DNA of 64,000 nt from positions 620,001 to 684,000 of the forward strand of contig UBJR01000009.1 of assembly GCA_900465675.1 (NCBI GenBank), given 5' to 3'. The notes under the pieces are model-generated. The model was not told the DNA's origin and did not search any database. It worked only from the letters and a program-made list of their open reading frames with translations. Both the position numbers and the translations under genes were made by a program. Each line of letters starts with the position of its first letter. Within the stretch, counting starts at the first letter, position 1. Source of the stretch: Hyphomicrobiales bacterium (GTDB lineage Bacteria > Pseudomonadota > Alphaproteobacteria > Rhizobiales > Rhizobiaceae). Positions 1 to 8,403 of the stretch are shown piece after piece.

Positions 1-92
1 TCGTTCGGGCCGACCTCGGGAACCGGGACGTTCTCCATCCAGAGCCCGACCTCTGCCTTCGACTTCACCAGCGCCTTCATCATGTTCGACAT
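1..92 (-). CDS. tdh: L-threonine 3-dehydrogenase, N-terminal fragment
   Basis: Only the first 30 codons are inside the window; the gene continues past position 1. The reverse strand reads [20 protein letters not shown] and then a [10 protein letters not shown] stretch, which matches the N-terminus of zinc-dependent L-threonine 3-dehydrogenase (E. coli MKALSKLKAEEGIWM). The enzyme oxidises threonine to 2-amino-3-ketobutyrate, the substrate of the Kbl enzyme encoded just upstream on the same strand. The start at 92 is the first of three possible ATGs (92, 83, 80) and is chosen for length; the exact one is uncertain. Family identity is secure from the alignment with known Tdh and from the kbl neighbour. 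Confidence 0.85.
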   Translation of the reverse strand, partial: MSNMMKALVKSKAEVGLWMENVPVPEVGPN

Positions 93-128
93 AATTTTCT
101 TCCTTCGATTGGCGCCCGGCCTCACTGT

Positions 129-281
129 CCCTTCTCCCCAGCGGGGAGAAGGTGCCCGAAGGGCGGATGAGGGGGCTGCCCCCGTAAACATCAACTGCTC
201 TTCGCTTGCGCTCCGAGCCTCGCTTCGCTCGCCCCCTCGTCTGTCCTGACGGACATCTTCTCCCCGCTGGGGAGAAGGGGG
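129..281. repeat. RIME-like palindromic intergenic element
   Basis: The gap between kbl and tdh is filled by a large inverted repeat. Each end carries its own hairpin: a perfect 10-bp stem at 130-152 (loop AGC) and a 9-bp stem at 257-277 (loop GCT). The two ends are inverted copies of each other over roughly 45 bases. The layout of two palindromes per unit and the core motif (ccttctcccc/ggggagaagg followed by ggcggatgagggg) fit the Rhizobium-specific intergenic mosaic elements (RIME). It lies inside a presumed kbl-tdh transcript. Confidence 0.75.
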
Positions 282-290
282 AAACCGCAT

Positions 291-1478
291 CTAGATAACC
301 CCAAGCTCCCTGCCCGCTTCGGCAAAGACGGCAATCGCCCGCTCGACATCACCCGTCGAATGCGCCGCCGACATCTGCGTGCGGATACGGGCCTGGCCCT
401 TCGGCACGACCGGGAAGGAAAAGCCGACCACATAGACGCCCTTCGTCAGCATCAGTGCCGCCATGTCCTGCGCCAGCTTCGCGTCGCCGAGCATCACAGG
501 AATGATCGCATGTCCCTCGCCTGCCAGCGTGAAGCCGAGCTTGGTCATTTCGGTGCGGAACAGCGTCGCGTTGGCCGTAAGCTTTTCGCGCAAACCATCG
601 CCGTTTTCGATCAGGTCGAAGACCTTCAGCGACGCCGCCGCAATGACCGGGGCCAGCGTGTTCGAGAACAGATAGGGGCGCGAGCGCTGGCGCAGCCAGT
701 CGATGACCTCGGCCTTGCCGGACGTGTAACCGCCAGACGCGCCACCCAGCGCCTTGCCGAGCGTCCCGGTGATGATATCGATCCTGCCCTCGACGCCGCA
801 ATATTCGGGCGAGCCTCGGCCGTTCTTGCCGACGAAGCCGACGGCATGGCTGTCATCGACCATGACCATCGCACCGTATTTATCGGCGAGATCGCACACG
901 CCCTGCAGATTGGCGATGATGCCGTCCATCGAGAAGACGCCATCGGTTGCGATCATCTTGAAGCGGCTGCCCTCGGCCTTCTTCAGCTCTTCTTCGAGAG
1001 CTGCCATGTCATTATTGGCATAGCGGAAGCGCTTGGCCTTGGAGAGGCGCACGCCGTCGATGATCGAGGCATGGTTCAGCGCATCCGAAATGATTGCATC
1101 CTCTTCGCCGAGCAGGGTCTCGAACAGGCCGCCATTGGCATCGAAGCAGGACGAATAGAGGATCGTGTCTTCCATGCCGAGGAAGGAGGAGATGCGCGCC
1201 TCGAGCTGCTTGTGCTCTTCCTGCGTCCCGCAGATGAAGCGCACCGAGGCCATGCCGTAGCCATACCGGTCGAGCGCCTGCTTGCCGGCTTCGGCAAGCT
1301 CCTCGTTGTCGGCAAGGCCAAGGTAATTGTTGGCACAGAAGTTCAGGACGCGGTCGCCGGAAGCAACGGCGATCTCCCCCGCCTGCTTCGAGGTGATGAC
1401 ACGCTCGGACTTGTAAAGCCCTGCGTCCTTGAGGGACGCGAGCTCGGTGGTGAGGTGTGAAAGAAATGCTTTTGTCAT
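291..1478 (-). CDS. kbl: glycine C-acetyltransferase (2-amino-3-ketobutyrate CoA ligase)
   Basis: This PLP enzyme cleaves 2-amino-3-ketobutyrate with CoA to glycine and acetyl-CoA, the second step of threonine breakdown after Tdh. The 395-residue product aligns end to end with E. coli Kbl: [11 protein letters not shown] near residue 50, [10 protein letters not shown] in the substrate region, DDSHAVGF with the PLP-ring Asp/His, and [10 protein letters not shown] with the Schiff-base lysine near 242. I chose ATG 1478 (MTKAFLSHL) because it gives the family length; ATG 1490 (behind GGGG) and an upstream start at 1523 add 4 to 15 residues without homology. It is followed on the same strand by the RIME-like element and tdh, so co-transcription is likely. 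Confidence 0.95.
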   Translation of the reverse strand: MTKAFLSHLTTELASLKDAGLYKSERVITSKQAGEIAVASGDRVLNFCANNYLGLADNEELAEAGKQALDRYGYGMASVRFICGTQEEHKQLEARISSFLGMEDTILYSSCFDANGGLFETLLGEEDAIISDALNHASIIDGVRLSKAKRFRYANNDMAALEEELKKAEGSRFKMIATDGVFSMDGIIANLQGVCDLADKYGAMVMVDDSHAVGFVGKNGRGSPEYCGVEGRIDIITGTLGKALGGASGGYTSGKAEVIDWLRQRSRPYLFSNTLAPVIAAASLKVFDLIENGDGLREKLTANATLFRTEMTKLGFTLAGEGHAIIPVMLGDAKLAQDMAALMLTKGVYVVGFSFPVVPKGQARIRTQMSAAHSTGDVERAIAVFAEAGRELGVI

Positions 1479-1614
1479 TGTAAACGCCATAATCCCCAAA
1501 AATTCCTCCGATGGGCGCTGCAATTAGCACAAAGCAAGTGCAGATGTCGCCGATCCGGTACGAAATATTTTCAAGGACAGGCACTTTTCGCGCGCCATGC
1601 CTGGGCGCCGCCCC

Positions 1615-3471
1615 TTAGTCGTCGTGGCTAAGGATCACGTCCAGGAAGGCGTCGCCGTAGCGCTCGAGCTTCGATTGGCCGACGCCGGAGATATCCAGCA
1701 GTTCCTTGCGGCTGCGCGGCCGCTCGGTGGCAAAGGCGATCAGGGTCGTGTCGGGGAAGACGACATAGGGCGGGACCCCGAGCGATTTGGCGATCGAGGT
1801 GCGCTCGGCCCGGAGCGCCTCGAACAGCAGCCCGTCGGCACCCGACAATCCGGCATGGCGGTTGGTCCGCTCGGCTTTCCGGCTGCTGCGCCCCGCAACC
1901 ACGCGATCCTTGCGGAAGAACACCTGCCGCTCATGCTTGAAGACGGCACGTGCCTCCGCTTCCAGCTTCATCGCCCCATAGGCGTCGTGATCGATGCGGA
2001 TCAGGCCCATGGCGAGCAGCTGGCGGAAGATCGATTGCCAGGTCTTCGCGGCGATATCTTTCCCGGCACCGAAGACCGGCATCGTCGTGTGGCCGAAGCG
2101 TTCGGTCTTCTCGTTGGCATTGCCAAGCAGCACGTCGATGACATGGCCGGTGCCGAAGCGTTCGCCGGTCCGGTAGACGGCTGCCAGCGCCTTGATCGCC
2201 GCCTCTGTTCCGTCCCAGGTCTCGACCGGCTTGGTGCAGGTATCGCAGCCGCCGCAGCCGCCTACATGCGCCTCGCCGAAATGCGCCAGAATAGCCTGGC
2301 GGCGGCAGGAGGCGGTCTCGCAGATGGCGAGCAATGCATTCAGCTTGCCGCGCTCAATGCGCTTGATTTCATCGGCCGCATTGCCCTCGTCGATCATCCG
2401 CCGCCGCTGGATGACGTCGGCCATGCCATAGGCCATCCAGACTTCTGAGGGCAGTCCGTCGCGCCCGGCGCGTCCGGTCTCCTGATAATAGGCCTCGACC
2501 GAGCCCGGCAGATCGAGGTGCGCGACATAGCGCACATTCGGCTTGTCGATCCCCATGCCGAAGGCGACGGTGGCGACGAGGCAGAGTTCGTCTTCCTTGA
2601 GGAAGGCATCCTGGTTGGCGTCGCGCATCGCCCGGTCCATGCCGGCGTGATAGGCGAGCGCCCGGATGCCCTGCGTGTTCAGCCACTCCGCCGTGTCCTC
2701 GACCTTGGCGCGCGACAGGCAATAGACGATGCCGCTATTGCCCTTGTGTCCGGACAGGAACCGCAGCAGCTGCTGGCGCGGCTGGTCGCGCTCGACGATT
2801 TCATAGGCGATGTTCGGCCGGTCGAAACTGGTGGTAAAGACTTCTGCGCCCTCGAGCCTCAGCCGCTCGATGATGTCCTCGCGCGTATGCGGATCGGCGG
2901 TGGCCGTCAGCGCGATGCGCGGCACGCCGGGATAGTGCTCGGAAAGCCTGCCGAGCTCGCGATATTCGGGCCGGAAATCATGTCCCCACTGGGAGACACA
3001 ATGGGCCTCATCAATCGCAAACAGCGCGATCCTGGCATCGCCGATGATCTCGCGGAAACCATCCATCAGGATCCGCTCGGGCGTCACATAGAGCAGATCC
3101 AGCGTGCCCGATGAAATGCCCCGGCGGATCTCGACATATTCGTCGCGCGTGATCGAGGAGTTGAGTGCTGCAGCACGGATGCCGAGCTGCTTCATCGCCT
3201 CCACCTGATCGCGCATCAGCGCAATCAGCGGCGAAACGACGATGCCGATGCCATCGCGGCAGAGCGCCGGAATCTGGAAACAAAGTGATTTGCCGGCACC
3301 CGTCGGAAACAGCACCACGGCATCGCCGCCAGAGGCGACATGCTCGACCACTGCCTGCTGCTTGCCGCGAAAGGCCGGAAAGCCATAGACGCGCTTCAAG
3401 ATGTCGAGCGGCGCCTTGCCATTGCCGAACAACGCGCCACCCGCCGAAAATGCCTTGTCACCGCCGTCCAT
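1615..3471 (-). CDS. recQ: ATP-dependent DNA helicase RecQ
   Basis: A 3'-5' superfamily 2 helicase acting in recombination and repair of stalled forks. Domains in order: Walker A PTGAGKS near residues 56-62, DEAH box ([18 protein letters not shown]) near 155, helicase C domain ending in the [10 protein letters not shown] arginine-finger motif, the RecQ zinc-binding cysteines ([12 protein letters not shown] ... CGGCDTC), a winged helix, and a C-terminal HRDC domain ([21 protein letters not shown]). 618 residues, normal for the family. The ATG at 3471 overlaps the TGA of dnaG in TGATG, indicating translational coupling; a TTG at 3474 is an alternative start. Confidence 0.96.
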   Translation of the reverse strand: MDGGDKAFSAGGALFGNGKAPLDILKRVYGFPAFRGKQQAVVEHVASGGDAVVLFPTGAGKSLCFQIPALCRDGIGIVVSPLIALMRDQVEAMKQLGIRAAALNSSITRDEYVEIRRGISSGTLDLLYVTPERILMDGFREIIGDARIALFAIDEAHCVSQWGHDFRPEYRELGRLSEHYPGVPRIALTATADPHTREDIIERLRLEGAEVFTTSFDRPNIAYEIVERDQPRQQLLRFLSGHKGNSGIVYCLSRAKVEDTAEWLNTQGIRALAYHAGMDRAMRDANQDAFLKEDELCLVATVAFGMGIDKPNVRYVAHLDLPGSVEAYYQETGRAGRDGLPSEVWMAYGMADVIQRRRMIDEGNAADEIKRIERGKLNALLAICETASCRRQAILAHFGEAHVGGCGGCDTCTKPVETWDGTEAAIKALAAVYRTGERFGTGHVIDVLLGNANEKTERFGHTTMPVFGAGKDIAAKTWQSIFRQLLAMGLIRIDHDAYGAMKLEAEARAVFKHERQVFFRKDRVVAGRSSRKAERTNRHAGLSGADGLLFEALRAERTSIAKSLGVPPYVVFPDTTLIAFATERPRSRKELLDISGVGQSKLERYGDAFLDVILSHDD

Positions 3472-5468
3472 CAATGGCTCGCCGCGCCCTTGACCCGGCC
3501 GGAAAGCACGCCGAAGCCGTCGATGATCGCTTCCTGGTTTTCAAGCCGCAGACCTTCGAAATGCACTTCCTGCAAGGCCCGCATCAGCTGGTCGATGATC
3601 TCGGCATTGCCCTCTTCCGTCGCCTCGGCGATTTCCCGCTCGAGCTCGATTTTTTGCCAGCGTAGCGCCTTGGCGCGCTTGTGGAAGGCAAGCGCCTGAC
3701 GGTAGCCCTCGCGCGCATCCTCCATCGCCGCCTCTTCGGTGGCGGTCCAGAGCCGCGCGTTGCGCACCTGCTGATCGAGCCCCTTGAGTAGACCGCCAAA
3801 GTCCTGCCGCTCCAGCTCTTCGAACAGATACTCGCGCGTCAGATGCGGACTGGCGACCATAGCCGCCGCCCCCAGCATCGCCGACCACAGGCGCTGCAGA
3901 TCGCGGTTGTCATATTCGATGGCGGCGATTTCGTCGTAGTCATCCTGCATCAGCACCGGATGATTGATGACGGTCAGCGCCAGCACGCTTTCGCGCAGCG
4001 CCGGAATTTCCTGGTGGCCGCGCACCAGACCTGATCGCGTCAACCGCTCGGAGACCAGATTGACAGTCCGCGCACCACCCGCCGGCGGGCGGCCCTGGCC
4101 GTCCTTGCCGCGGAAATTTCCACCACCGCCACCGCGTTCGAAATTGCGGCGGTCGCCGCCCCTGTTCTGGAACTGCGGCTGGAAGAACCTGTTCAGGCGG
4201 TCGCGGATATCCTGCTGGTAGTGGCGGCGCACGTTCTCGTCGCCGATGACAGCCACCATCTGCTTCAGCCGCGCTTCGAGTTCGGCGCGCGCCTCGGGCG
4301 TATCGAAATTGCCGCCGCCGGCCTCCCGGCCCCACAGCATTTCCGCCAAAGGCTTCGCCTGGCTCATCACCTTGTCGAAGGGCGCGCGACCTTCGTTGCG
4401 CACGAGATCGTCAGGATCCTTGCCATCGGGCAGCAGCGCGAAGCGCACGGTGCGTCCCGGCTTCAGATGCGGCAGGGCCAGATCGGCCGCGCGGTTGGCA
4501 GCACGGATACCGGCGCCGTCGCCATCGAAGCAGAGCACCGGCTGCGACGTCATCTTCCAGAGCAGGTCGAGCTGGTTTTCGGTGAGCGCGGTGCCAAGCG
4601 GCGCCACGGCATTTTCGATCCCCGCCTGGTGCAGCGCAATCACGTCCATATAGCCTTCGACGGCGATCACCGTCGGCTCGCCATCGGCGCCCTGCAGCGA
4701 ACGGCGGGCGCGCGCGAAATTGTAGAGCACCTGCCCCTTGTGGAAGAGCTCGGTCTCGTTCGAGTTCAGATATTTCGCCGGCGCATCGGGCGACATGGCG
4801 CGGCCGCCGAAGGCGATCACCTTTTCCCGCGACGAAAGGATCGGAAACATGATTCGATCGCGGAACCGGTCGTAGCTGACGGGAATGTCGGACCCGTGCA
4901 CCACGAGACCGCAGGCCTCGATCTGCTCCTTGCCGACGCCCTTGCCCGACAGAAATTCCTTAAGCGCATTGCGGCTGTCTGGCGCGAAGCCGAGCCGGAA
5001 GGTATCGATCGTCCGCCCCGTCAGGCCGCGGTCGCGCAGATAGGCGCGCGCCCTCGCCCCGTTTGCGGTCTGCAGCTGATCCTGGAAAAATTGTGTCGCC
5101 AGCTCCATGACGTCGAGCAGCGACGTCCGCTCCTTCTCGCGCTTCTCCATCGCCGGATCGGCAACCGGCATCGGCACGCCCGCCATATCGGCGATCTGCT
5201 GCACCGCTTCGGGGAAGCTCAAGCCTTCCAGCTCGGTCAGGAACCGGAAATGATCGCCCGTCACCCCGCAGCCGAAGCAGTGGTAACGGCCCTTGCGATC
5301 CTCGCAGTGGAAGCTCGGAGATTTCTCGCCATGGAACGGGCAGCAGGCCCAGTAGTCCCCGCGCGGCACATTGGTCTTGCGCTTGTCCCAGCTGACACGG
5401 CGGCCGATCACGTCCGAAATCTGGACGCGGTCGCGTATGTCATCGAGAAAGGAATTGGAAAAGCGCAT
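3471..5468 (-). CDS. dnaG: DNA primase
   Basis: Synthesises RNA primers at the replication fork. The 665-residue product has the N-terminal CHC2 zinc finger (C43-x2-H46 ... C64-x2-C67), the catalytic core, a TOPRIM domain with the acidic motifs [13 protein letters not shown] and CFDGDGAG, and a C-terminal DnaB-interaction region. A Gly/Arg-rich linker (about residues 430-455) separates core and C-domain. Start ATG 5468 gives the usual primase N-terminus [15 protein letters not shown]. In many bacteria dnaG is followed by rpoD; here the next gene on the strand is recQ, coupled by a one-base stop/start overlap. Confidence 0.97.
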   Translation of the reverse strand: MRFSNSFLDDIRDRVQISDVIGRRVSWDKRKTNVPRGDYWACCPFHGEKSPSFHCEDRKGRYHCFGCGVTGDHFRFLTELEGLSFPEAVQQIADMAGVPMPVADPAMEKREKERTSLLDVMELATQFFQDQLQTANGARARAYLRDRGLTGRTIDTFRLGFAPDSRNALKEFLSGKGVGKEQIEACGLVVHGSDIPVSYDRFRDRIMFPILSSREKVIAFGGRAMSPDAPAKYLNSNETELFHKGQVLYNFARARRSLQGADGEPTVIAVEGYMDVIALHQAGIENAVAPLGTALTENQLDLLWKMTSQPVLCFDGDGAGIRAANRAADLALPHLKPGRTVRFALLPDGKDPDDLVRNEGRAPFDKVMSQAKPLAEMLWGREAGGGNFDTPEARAELEARLKQMVAVIGDENVRRHYQQDIRDRLNRFFQPQFQNRGGDRRNFERGGGGGNFRGKDGQGRPPAGGARTVNLVSERLTRSGLVRGHQEIPALRESVLALTVINHPVLMQDDYDEIAAIEYDNRDLQRLWSAMLGAAAMVASPHLTREYLFEELERQDFGGLLKGLDQQVRNARLWTATEEAAMEDAREGYRQALAFHKRAKALRWQKIELEREIAEATEEGNAEIIDQLMRALQEVHFEGLRLENQEAIIDGFGVLSGRVKGAASH

Positions 5469-5553
5469 CAGGACCTCGTGGCTGAGCGATCATATAAGCA
5501 GGTTTCCCCCCCGCCGCCACGAACTTCGAGGGAATTACGCGCTATTCACAGGC

Positions 5554-5581
5554 TTGACGCCGAGATGATTGTATATACAAT
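5554..5581 (+). promoter_or_regulatory. sigma70-type promoter of brnTA
   Basis: TTGACG at 5554-5559 and TACAAT at 5576-5581 with a 16-base spacer form a near-consensus housekeeping promoter. Transcription would begin near 5588, which rules out the in-frame ATG-like triplet at 5569 as the brnT start. Confidence 0.7.
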
Positions 5582-5592
5582 TGCATATACAG
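5569..5592. promoter_or_regulatory. probable BrnA/BrnTA operator
   Basis: A perfect 12-bp palindrome TTGTATATACAA (5569-5580) covers the -10 box and is followed directly by a near-identical half TTGCATATACAG (5581-5592), giving a tandem 12-bp array. BrnTA modules are autorepressed by their DNA-binding antitoxin, so this is the obvious binding site. The binding itself is inferred. Confidence 0.6.
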
Positions 5593-5598
5593 CGGCGC

Positions 5599-5925
5599 AT
5601 GCGTGCCTGGAAGCAATGGAACTTCGGGTGCAGCGTGGAACCTATAGCCAAGCACTTCTCGTCGTTCGAATGGGATGAGAATAAGCGGCAGGTAAATATC
5701 CTGAAACATGGAATCGATTTTCCGGCAGCGGCGGCCGCATTGAACAAACCGCATCTGGAAAAGACGTCCGACCGGCATGGAGAAGTTCGCACACTGGCAG
5801 TTTGCCCCGATTCGCAGCGACTGATCGCGATCGTTTATACGATGCGCGGTGAATACTGCCGGATCATTTCTGCCCGTGCGGCACGCAACAATGAGCAAAG
5901 AGCGTATCGTCAGATATTCGGCTGA
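5599..5925 (+). CDS. brnT: BrnT family ribonuclease toxin
   Basis: Toxin of a type II toxin-antitoxin pair; BrnT proteins are small RelE-fold ribonucleases that block translation. The diagnostic N-terminal motif SSFEWDENKRQVNILKHGIDF is present, followed by the family's central strands (TLAVCPDSQRLIAIVYT) and the C-terminal RIISARAARNNEQRAY. The start is uncertain: ATG 5599 gives 108 residues, while GTG 5635 gives 96, closer to usual BrnT length. Neither has a strong ribosome site. The 3' end overlaps brnA by 35 bases, the normal toxin-first order for this family. Confidence 0.85.
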   Translation: MRAWKQWNFGCSVEPIAKHFSSFEWDENKRQVNILKHGIDFPAAAAALNKPHLEKTSDRHGEVRTLAVCPDSQRLIAIVYTMRGEYCRIISARAARNNEQRAYRQIFG

Positions 5926-6232
5926 AGCCATCGAGAAAATGATCGCCGAGGGCAAGGATCGAACTGATCACGCCCGGGTCGGGGCCATGAGCGATGCGGA
6001 AATTGAGCGCGCCATGCGCGACGACCCCGATTGGGCCAATACTCTCGATATCGATTGGTCGACCACAGAGATCGTTCAGCCGCCGGCCAAAAAGCCTCTC
6101 TCGATCCGGCTGGATCAGGATGTCGTCGATTTCTTTCAATCGAGCGGCAAGGGATATCAGACGCGTATTAACACTGTGCTGCGCCATTACGTCGATCAGC
6201 AGAAGATGAAGCAAGAAAAGCGTCAGAAATGA
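5891..6232 (+). CDS. brnA: BrnA family antitoxin
   Basis: Antitoxin and autoregulator partnering BrnT. The 113-residue product begins MSKERIVRYSAEAIEKM, has an acidic middle (MSDAEIERAMRDDPDW) and ends in a ribbon-helix-helix segment (KKPLSIRLDQDVVDFFQSSG, then YQTRINTVLRHYV), which is the DNA-binding part of the BrnA family. ATG 5891 lies inside the end of brnT, so the two are translated from one message. It probably represses through the 12-bp repeats at 5569-5592. Confidence 0.88.
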   Translation: MSKERIVRYSAEAIEKMIAEGKDRTDHARVGAMSDAEIERAMRDDPDWANTLDIDWSTTEIVQPPAKKPLSIRLDQDVVDFFQSSGKGYQTRINTVLRHYVDQQKMKQEKRQK

Positions 6233-6244
6233 CGATCAATAAAG

Positions 6245-6300
6245 CGTGACGCCCTGCGGCAGGAGGGTGCGACAATTGTGCACGCAGGGCCGCTGTCACG
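6245..6300 (+). terminator. long hairpin after brnA
   Basis: CGTGAC (6245-6250)/GTCACG (6295-6300) and GCCCTGC (6251-6257)/GCAGGGC (6284-6290) form a two-part stem beginning 12 bases after the brnA stop. The tail is only CCAGTTTTC, so it may be a weak terminator or an mRNA-stabilising structure. Confidence 0.45.
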
Positions 6301-6479
6301 CCAGTTTTCAAGCATTTCCAAAAACATATGAAAATATTGATGTTTTCGTTATTTCAATGACTTGTTTCTATCTGCGGCGGTGAAAACGCCTGATGGGAAG
6401 CGTGCTAATGAAAAGCCTTGGCGGGCATTCAGACTATCCACAACCCAATTATTATATTTTTGTAATTTGAATACTCCGC

Positions 6480-6660
6480 TGCGGCGCAATACCGTCTTCT
6501 CATCAAAGCGATCCCCGAGCGAGGCACCATCCCTACCCCCGGCGCCGCCTCGCAAGGGTGCCTTTGCAAATACACCGCCAGTGTGGGCCTAGCCCAGCGT
6601 CGCTGTCGGCAGCAAAGAGCAAGAAGGCAGGAGCGCCCCCAGCTCCTGCCTTCTTTAATT
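6480..6660 (+). ncRNA. possible structured RNA ending in an intrinsic terminator
   Basis: The 573-base gap between brnA and the next gene has no convincing coding frame. Its right half shows structure: GCGAGGC/GCCTCGC with a 21-base loop holding GGCGCC (about 6518-6553), then a perfect 12-bp stem (6623-6634/6642-6653) followed by a T-rich tail (TTCTTTAATTT). An AT-rich stretch (6445-6470) could hold a promoter. This looks like a transcription unit ending at 6660, but I do not recognise a known RNA family; it could also be the terminator of an unseen transcript. Confidence 0.35.
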
Positions 6661-6805
6661 TCCGGCACAGCTGTCCCGGATTTTTGCAATTTAATCTTGC
6701 TGGTTAACTGACCTAACCATTTTTGGGACACTCGGTACAAAACGGACATTGACTCGGGACGCTGAGAAGGCAAATGGAATAGCCGTCGCCTTGCCGAGTT
6801 CCCAG

Positions 6806-7663
6806 ATGTCCTTGACCGCCGAAACACTTGCTATAGACGATCGCTTTTTTGGAGCAGTGTTGATCTGCGCCAACGAGATGCTGACGATCTATAAGGAAAG
6901 CCCGAGAATCGCGTCCATTTTTGCTGCGCAGCAACGATGGCTGATGGCGCATTCAGGCTTTGCATTGCATTACGGATTGCCGGGCGAGGAGAAAAAAGGC
7001 CTGTATTCCGGGCGTTTCGTGGATTTCGTCGTCAGCAACAAGATCGCCAGCCGCAACACCGCCGCCGCCTTCCTCCAGGAAATGCTCGTCTATCGTTTCC
7101 TGCGCCCCTCAAGCGGCCAGGCCGACCGGCGCACGCGCCTCGTCGAGCCGACGGAGACTGCCGAGCAGCACTTCTTCAAGTGGCTGCAGACACATCTTTT
7201 CATTCTCGACAACCTGGACGGTGGCACGCGCGCCGAAAAGCTCAGCACCGAGCCGGCACTCATTGCCAAAATTCAACCCCTGATTGCTCAGGCTATCATC
7301 GCCACAAAGGCGGTGCGCGATCCCGGCGCCACCTACAATCTCTTCAACTGGGCAAATTCCGGCGGTCTTGTCATGGACTATCTGATGTCCCGCCTGCCGG
7401 CATTCGATGGCACGGCCGAACGGATATCCATTGGCCCGGTATCGCTCAGCGACCTGCGCACCCAGTTCATGATTTCCAACACCCATCTGAAGCGCCTTCT
7501 CAGCCAGGCGGCGGAGATGGGAAGCGTCGGCTGGGACGAGCCGCCGCGCAAGGGCGACCTGTGGCTTTCGCGCGGCTTCATTCTTGAATACCGCGATTAC
7601 CAGGCGGCAAAATTCGCGGTCGTCGATGCGGCGGCCGAGACTGTGCTCGGCCGCGCCATCTGA
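6806..7663 (+). CDS. conserved hypothetical protein, C-terminal helix-turn-helix-like
   Basis: Not assigned to a family I can name. The protein (285 residues from ATG 6806; a TTG at 6749 would add 19) is soluble, with no signal peptide or membrane segment. Its N-terminal two thirds is helical. The segment SLSDLRTQFMISNTHLKRLL near residue 215 has the spacing of a helix-turn-helix, as in winged-helix regulators that follow a ligand-binding or dimerisation region. Codon use is like its neighbours, so it is very likely a real gene. It converges on yqeY with a 14-base gap. A transcription-regulator role is only a guess. Confidence 0.7.
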   Translation: MSLTAETLAIDDRFFGAVLICANEMLTIYKESPRIASIFAAQQRWLMAHSGFALHYGLPGEEKKGLYSGRFVDFVVSNKIASRNTAAAFLQEMLVYRFLRPSSGQADRRTRLVEPTETAEQHFFKWLQTHLFILDNLDGGTRAEKLSTEPALIAKIQPLIAQAIIATKAVRDPGATYNLFNWANSGGLVMDYLMSRLPAFDGTAERISIGPVSLSDLRTQFMISNTHLKRLLSQAAEMGSVGWDEPPRKGDLWLSRGFILEYRDYQAAKFAVVDAAAETVLGRAI

Positions 7664-7677
7664 TTTACATCACTGAT

Positions 7678-8130
7678 TTACTTCAAGAGTTCCTTTACGG
7701 CGCCTGAAGCCTTGGCGAAATCCATCTGGCCGGCATAGCGCTCCTTGAGAGCCGCCATCACCTTGCCCATGTCCTTCGGTCCCTCGGCGCCGGTCTCCGC
7801 GATGATCGCCGAGATATTGGCGCGCACTTCGGCATCCGAAAGCTGCTTCGGCATGAAATCCTGGATTACGGTGATTTCGGCGCGCTCCTTCGCGGCCAGC
7901 TCGGGCCGTGAATTCTCTTCGTAGATCTTCGCCGATTCGTCGCGCTGCTTCACCATCTTGGCAAGGATCTGCAGAATCTCGTCGTCGCTGGCTTCTTCCT
8001 TGCCAGCGCCGCGGTTGGCGATATCACGATCCTTGGTGGCGGCCTGAATGAGACGGATCGTCGAAAGGCGCTCGGCATTCTTGGCTTTCATCGCCTCTTT
8101 GAGGGCGGTGGCGAGTTGATCGCGCAGCAT
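7678..8130 (-). CDS. GatB/YqeY domain protein
   Basis: A 150-residue YqeY-family protein, related to the tail domain of the GatB subunit of tRNA-dependent amidotransferase; its exact cellular role is unsettled. Typical features: MLRDQLATALKEAMKAKN at the start, TIRLIQAATKDRDIANR, an EILQILAKMVKQRDESAKIY helix, and the C-terminal MGKVMAALKERYAGQMD. ATG 8130 is chosen because AGGAG lies 8 bases upstream; longer frames upstream lack homology. It is divergent from carA, the usual rhizobial arrangement. Confidence 0.92.
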   Translation of the reverse strand: MLRDQLATALKEAMKAKNAERLSTIRLIQAATKDRDIANRGAGKEEASDDEILQILAKMVKQRDESAKIYEENSRPELAAKERAEITVIQDFMPKQLSDAEVRANISAIIAETGAEGPKDMGKVMAALKERYAGQMDFAKASGAVKELLK

Positions 8131-8246
8131 TATTTCACTCCTGTTGAATGGCGCTACATAAACCACGCAAATGGGGAGGATCAAATAAATTGCGATATCA
8201 GCGCCAGAAACCGCAGGAAAAGCGTGTCCCGATACGTTAGAAAAGA

Positions 8247-8275
8247 TTGACGGCAGGCGAGAGCGTGGCTATCTA
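8247..8275 (+). promoter_or_regulatory. carA promoter
   Basis: TTGACG (8247-8252), 17-base spacer and TATCTA (8270-8275), directed at carA about 130 bases downstream. The roughly 120-base leader shows no riboswitch or PyrR-type structure that I recognise. Confidence 0.6.
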
Positions 8276-8403
8276 CCGCCACCTGCACCAAAATTCGTGA
8301 TCAGGCCTGAGACGCGCGGCGGCGAGCTGCGCCCATACGCTTGCGAACACAAATGGCAGCCTGACGGCCCAAGACGTCGAGAGCAGCCGGAAACGGGATG
8401 ATG

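Noticed and set aside
360..1460. Long plus-strand frame opposite kbl
   Set aside because: Antisense shadow caused by high GC; no ribosome site and no homology, while kbl is certain.
5524..5538. GAAC-N7-GAAT near the dnaG start as a second LexA box
   Set aside because: One base off the GAAC-N7-GAAC form and not placed on a recognisable promoter; chance match is likely.
5569..5598. Earlier brnT start at 5569
   Set aside because: It lies inside the operator and upstream of the predicted transcription start.
4221..5678. Long plus-strand frame opposite dnaG
   Set aside because: Antisense shadow; it also runs through the brnTA promoter and has no start signal.
6362..6592. Small plus-strand frame in the brnA-6806 gap
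   Set aside because: It has no ribosome site, poor codon use, and runs through the candidate RNA stems.
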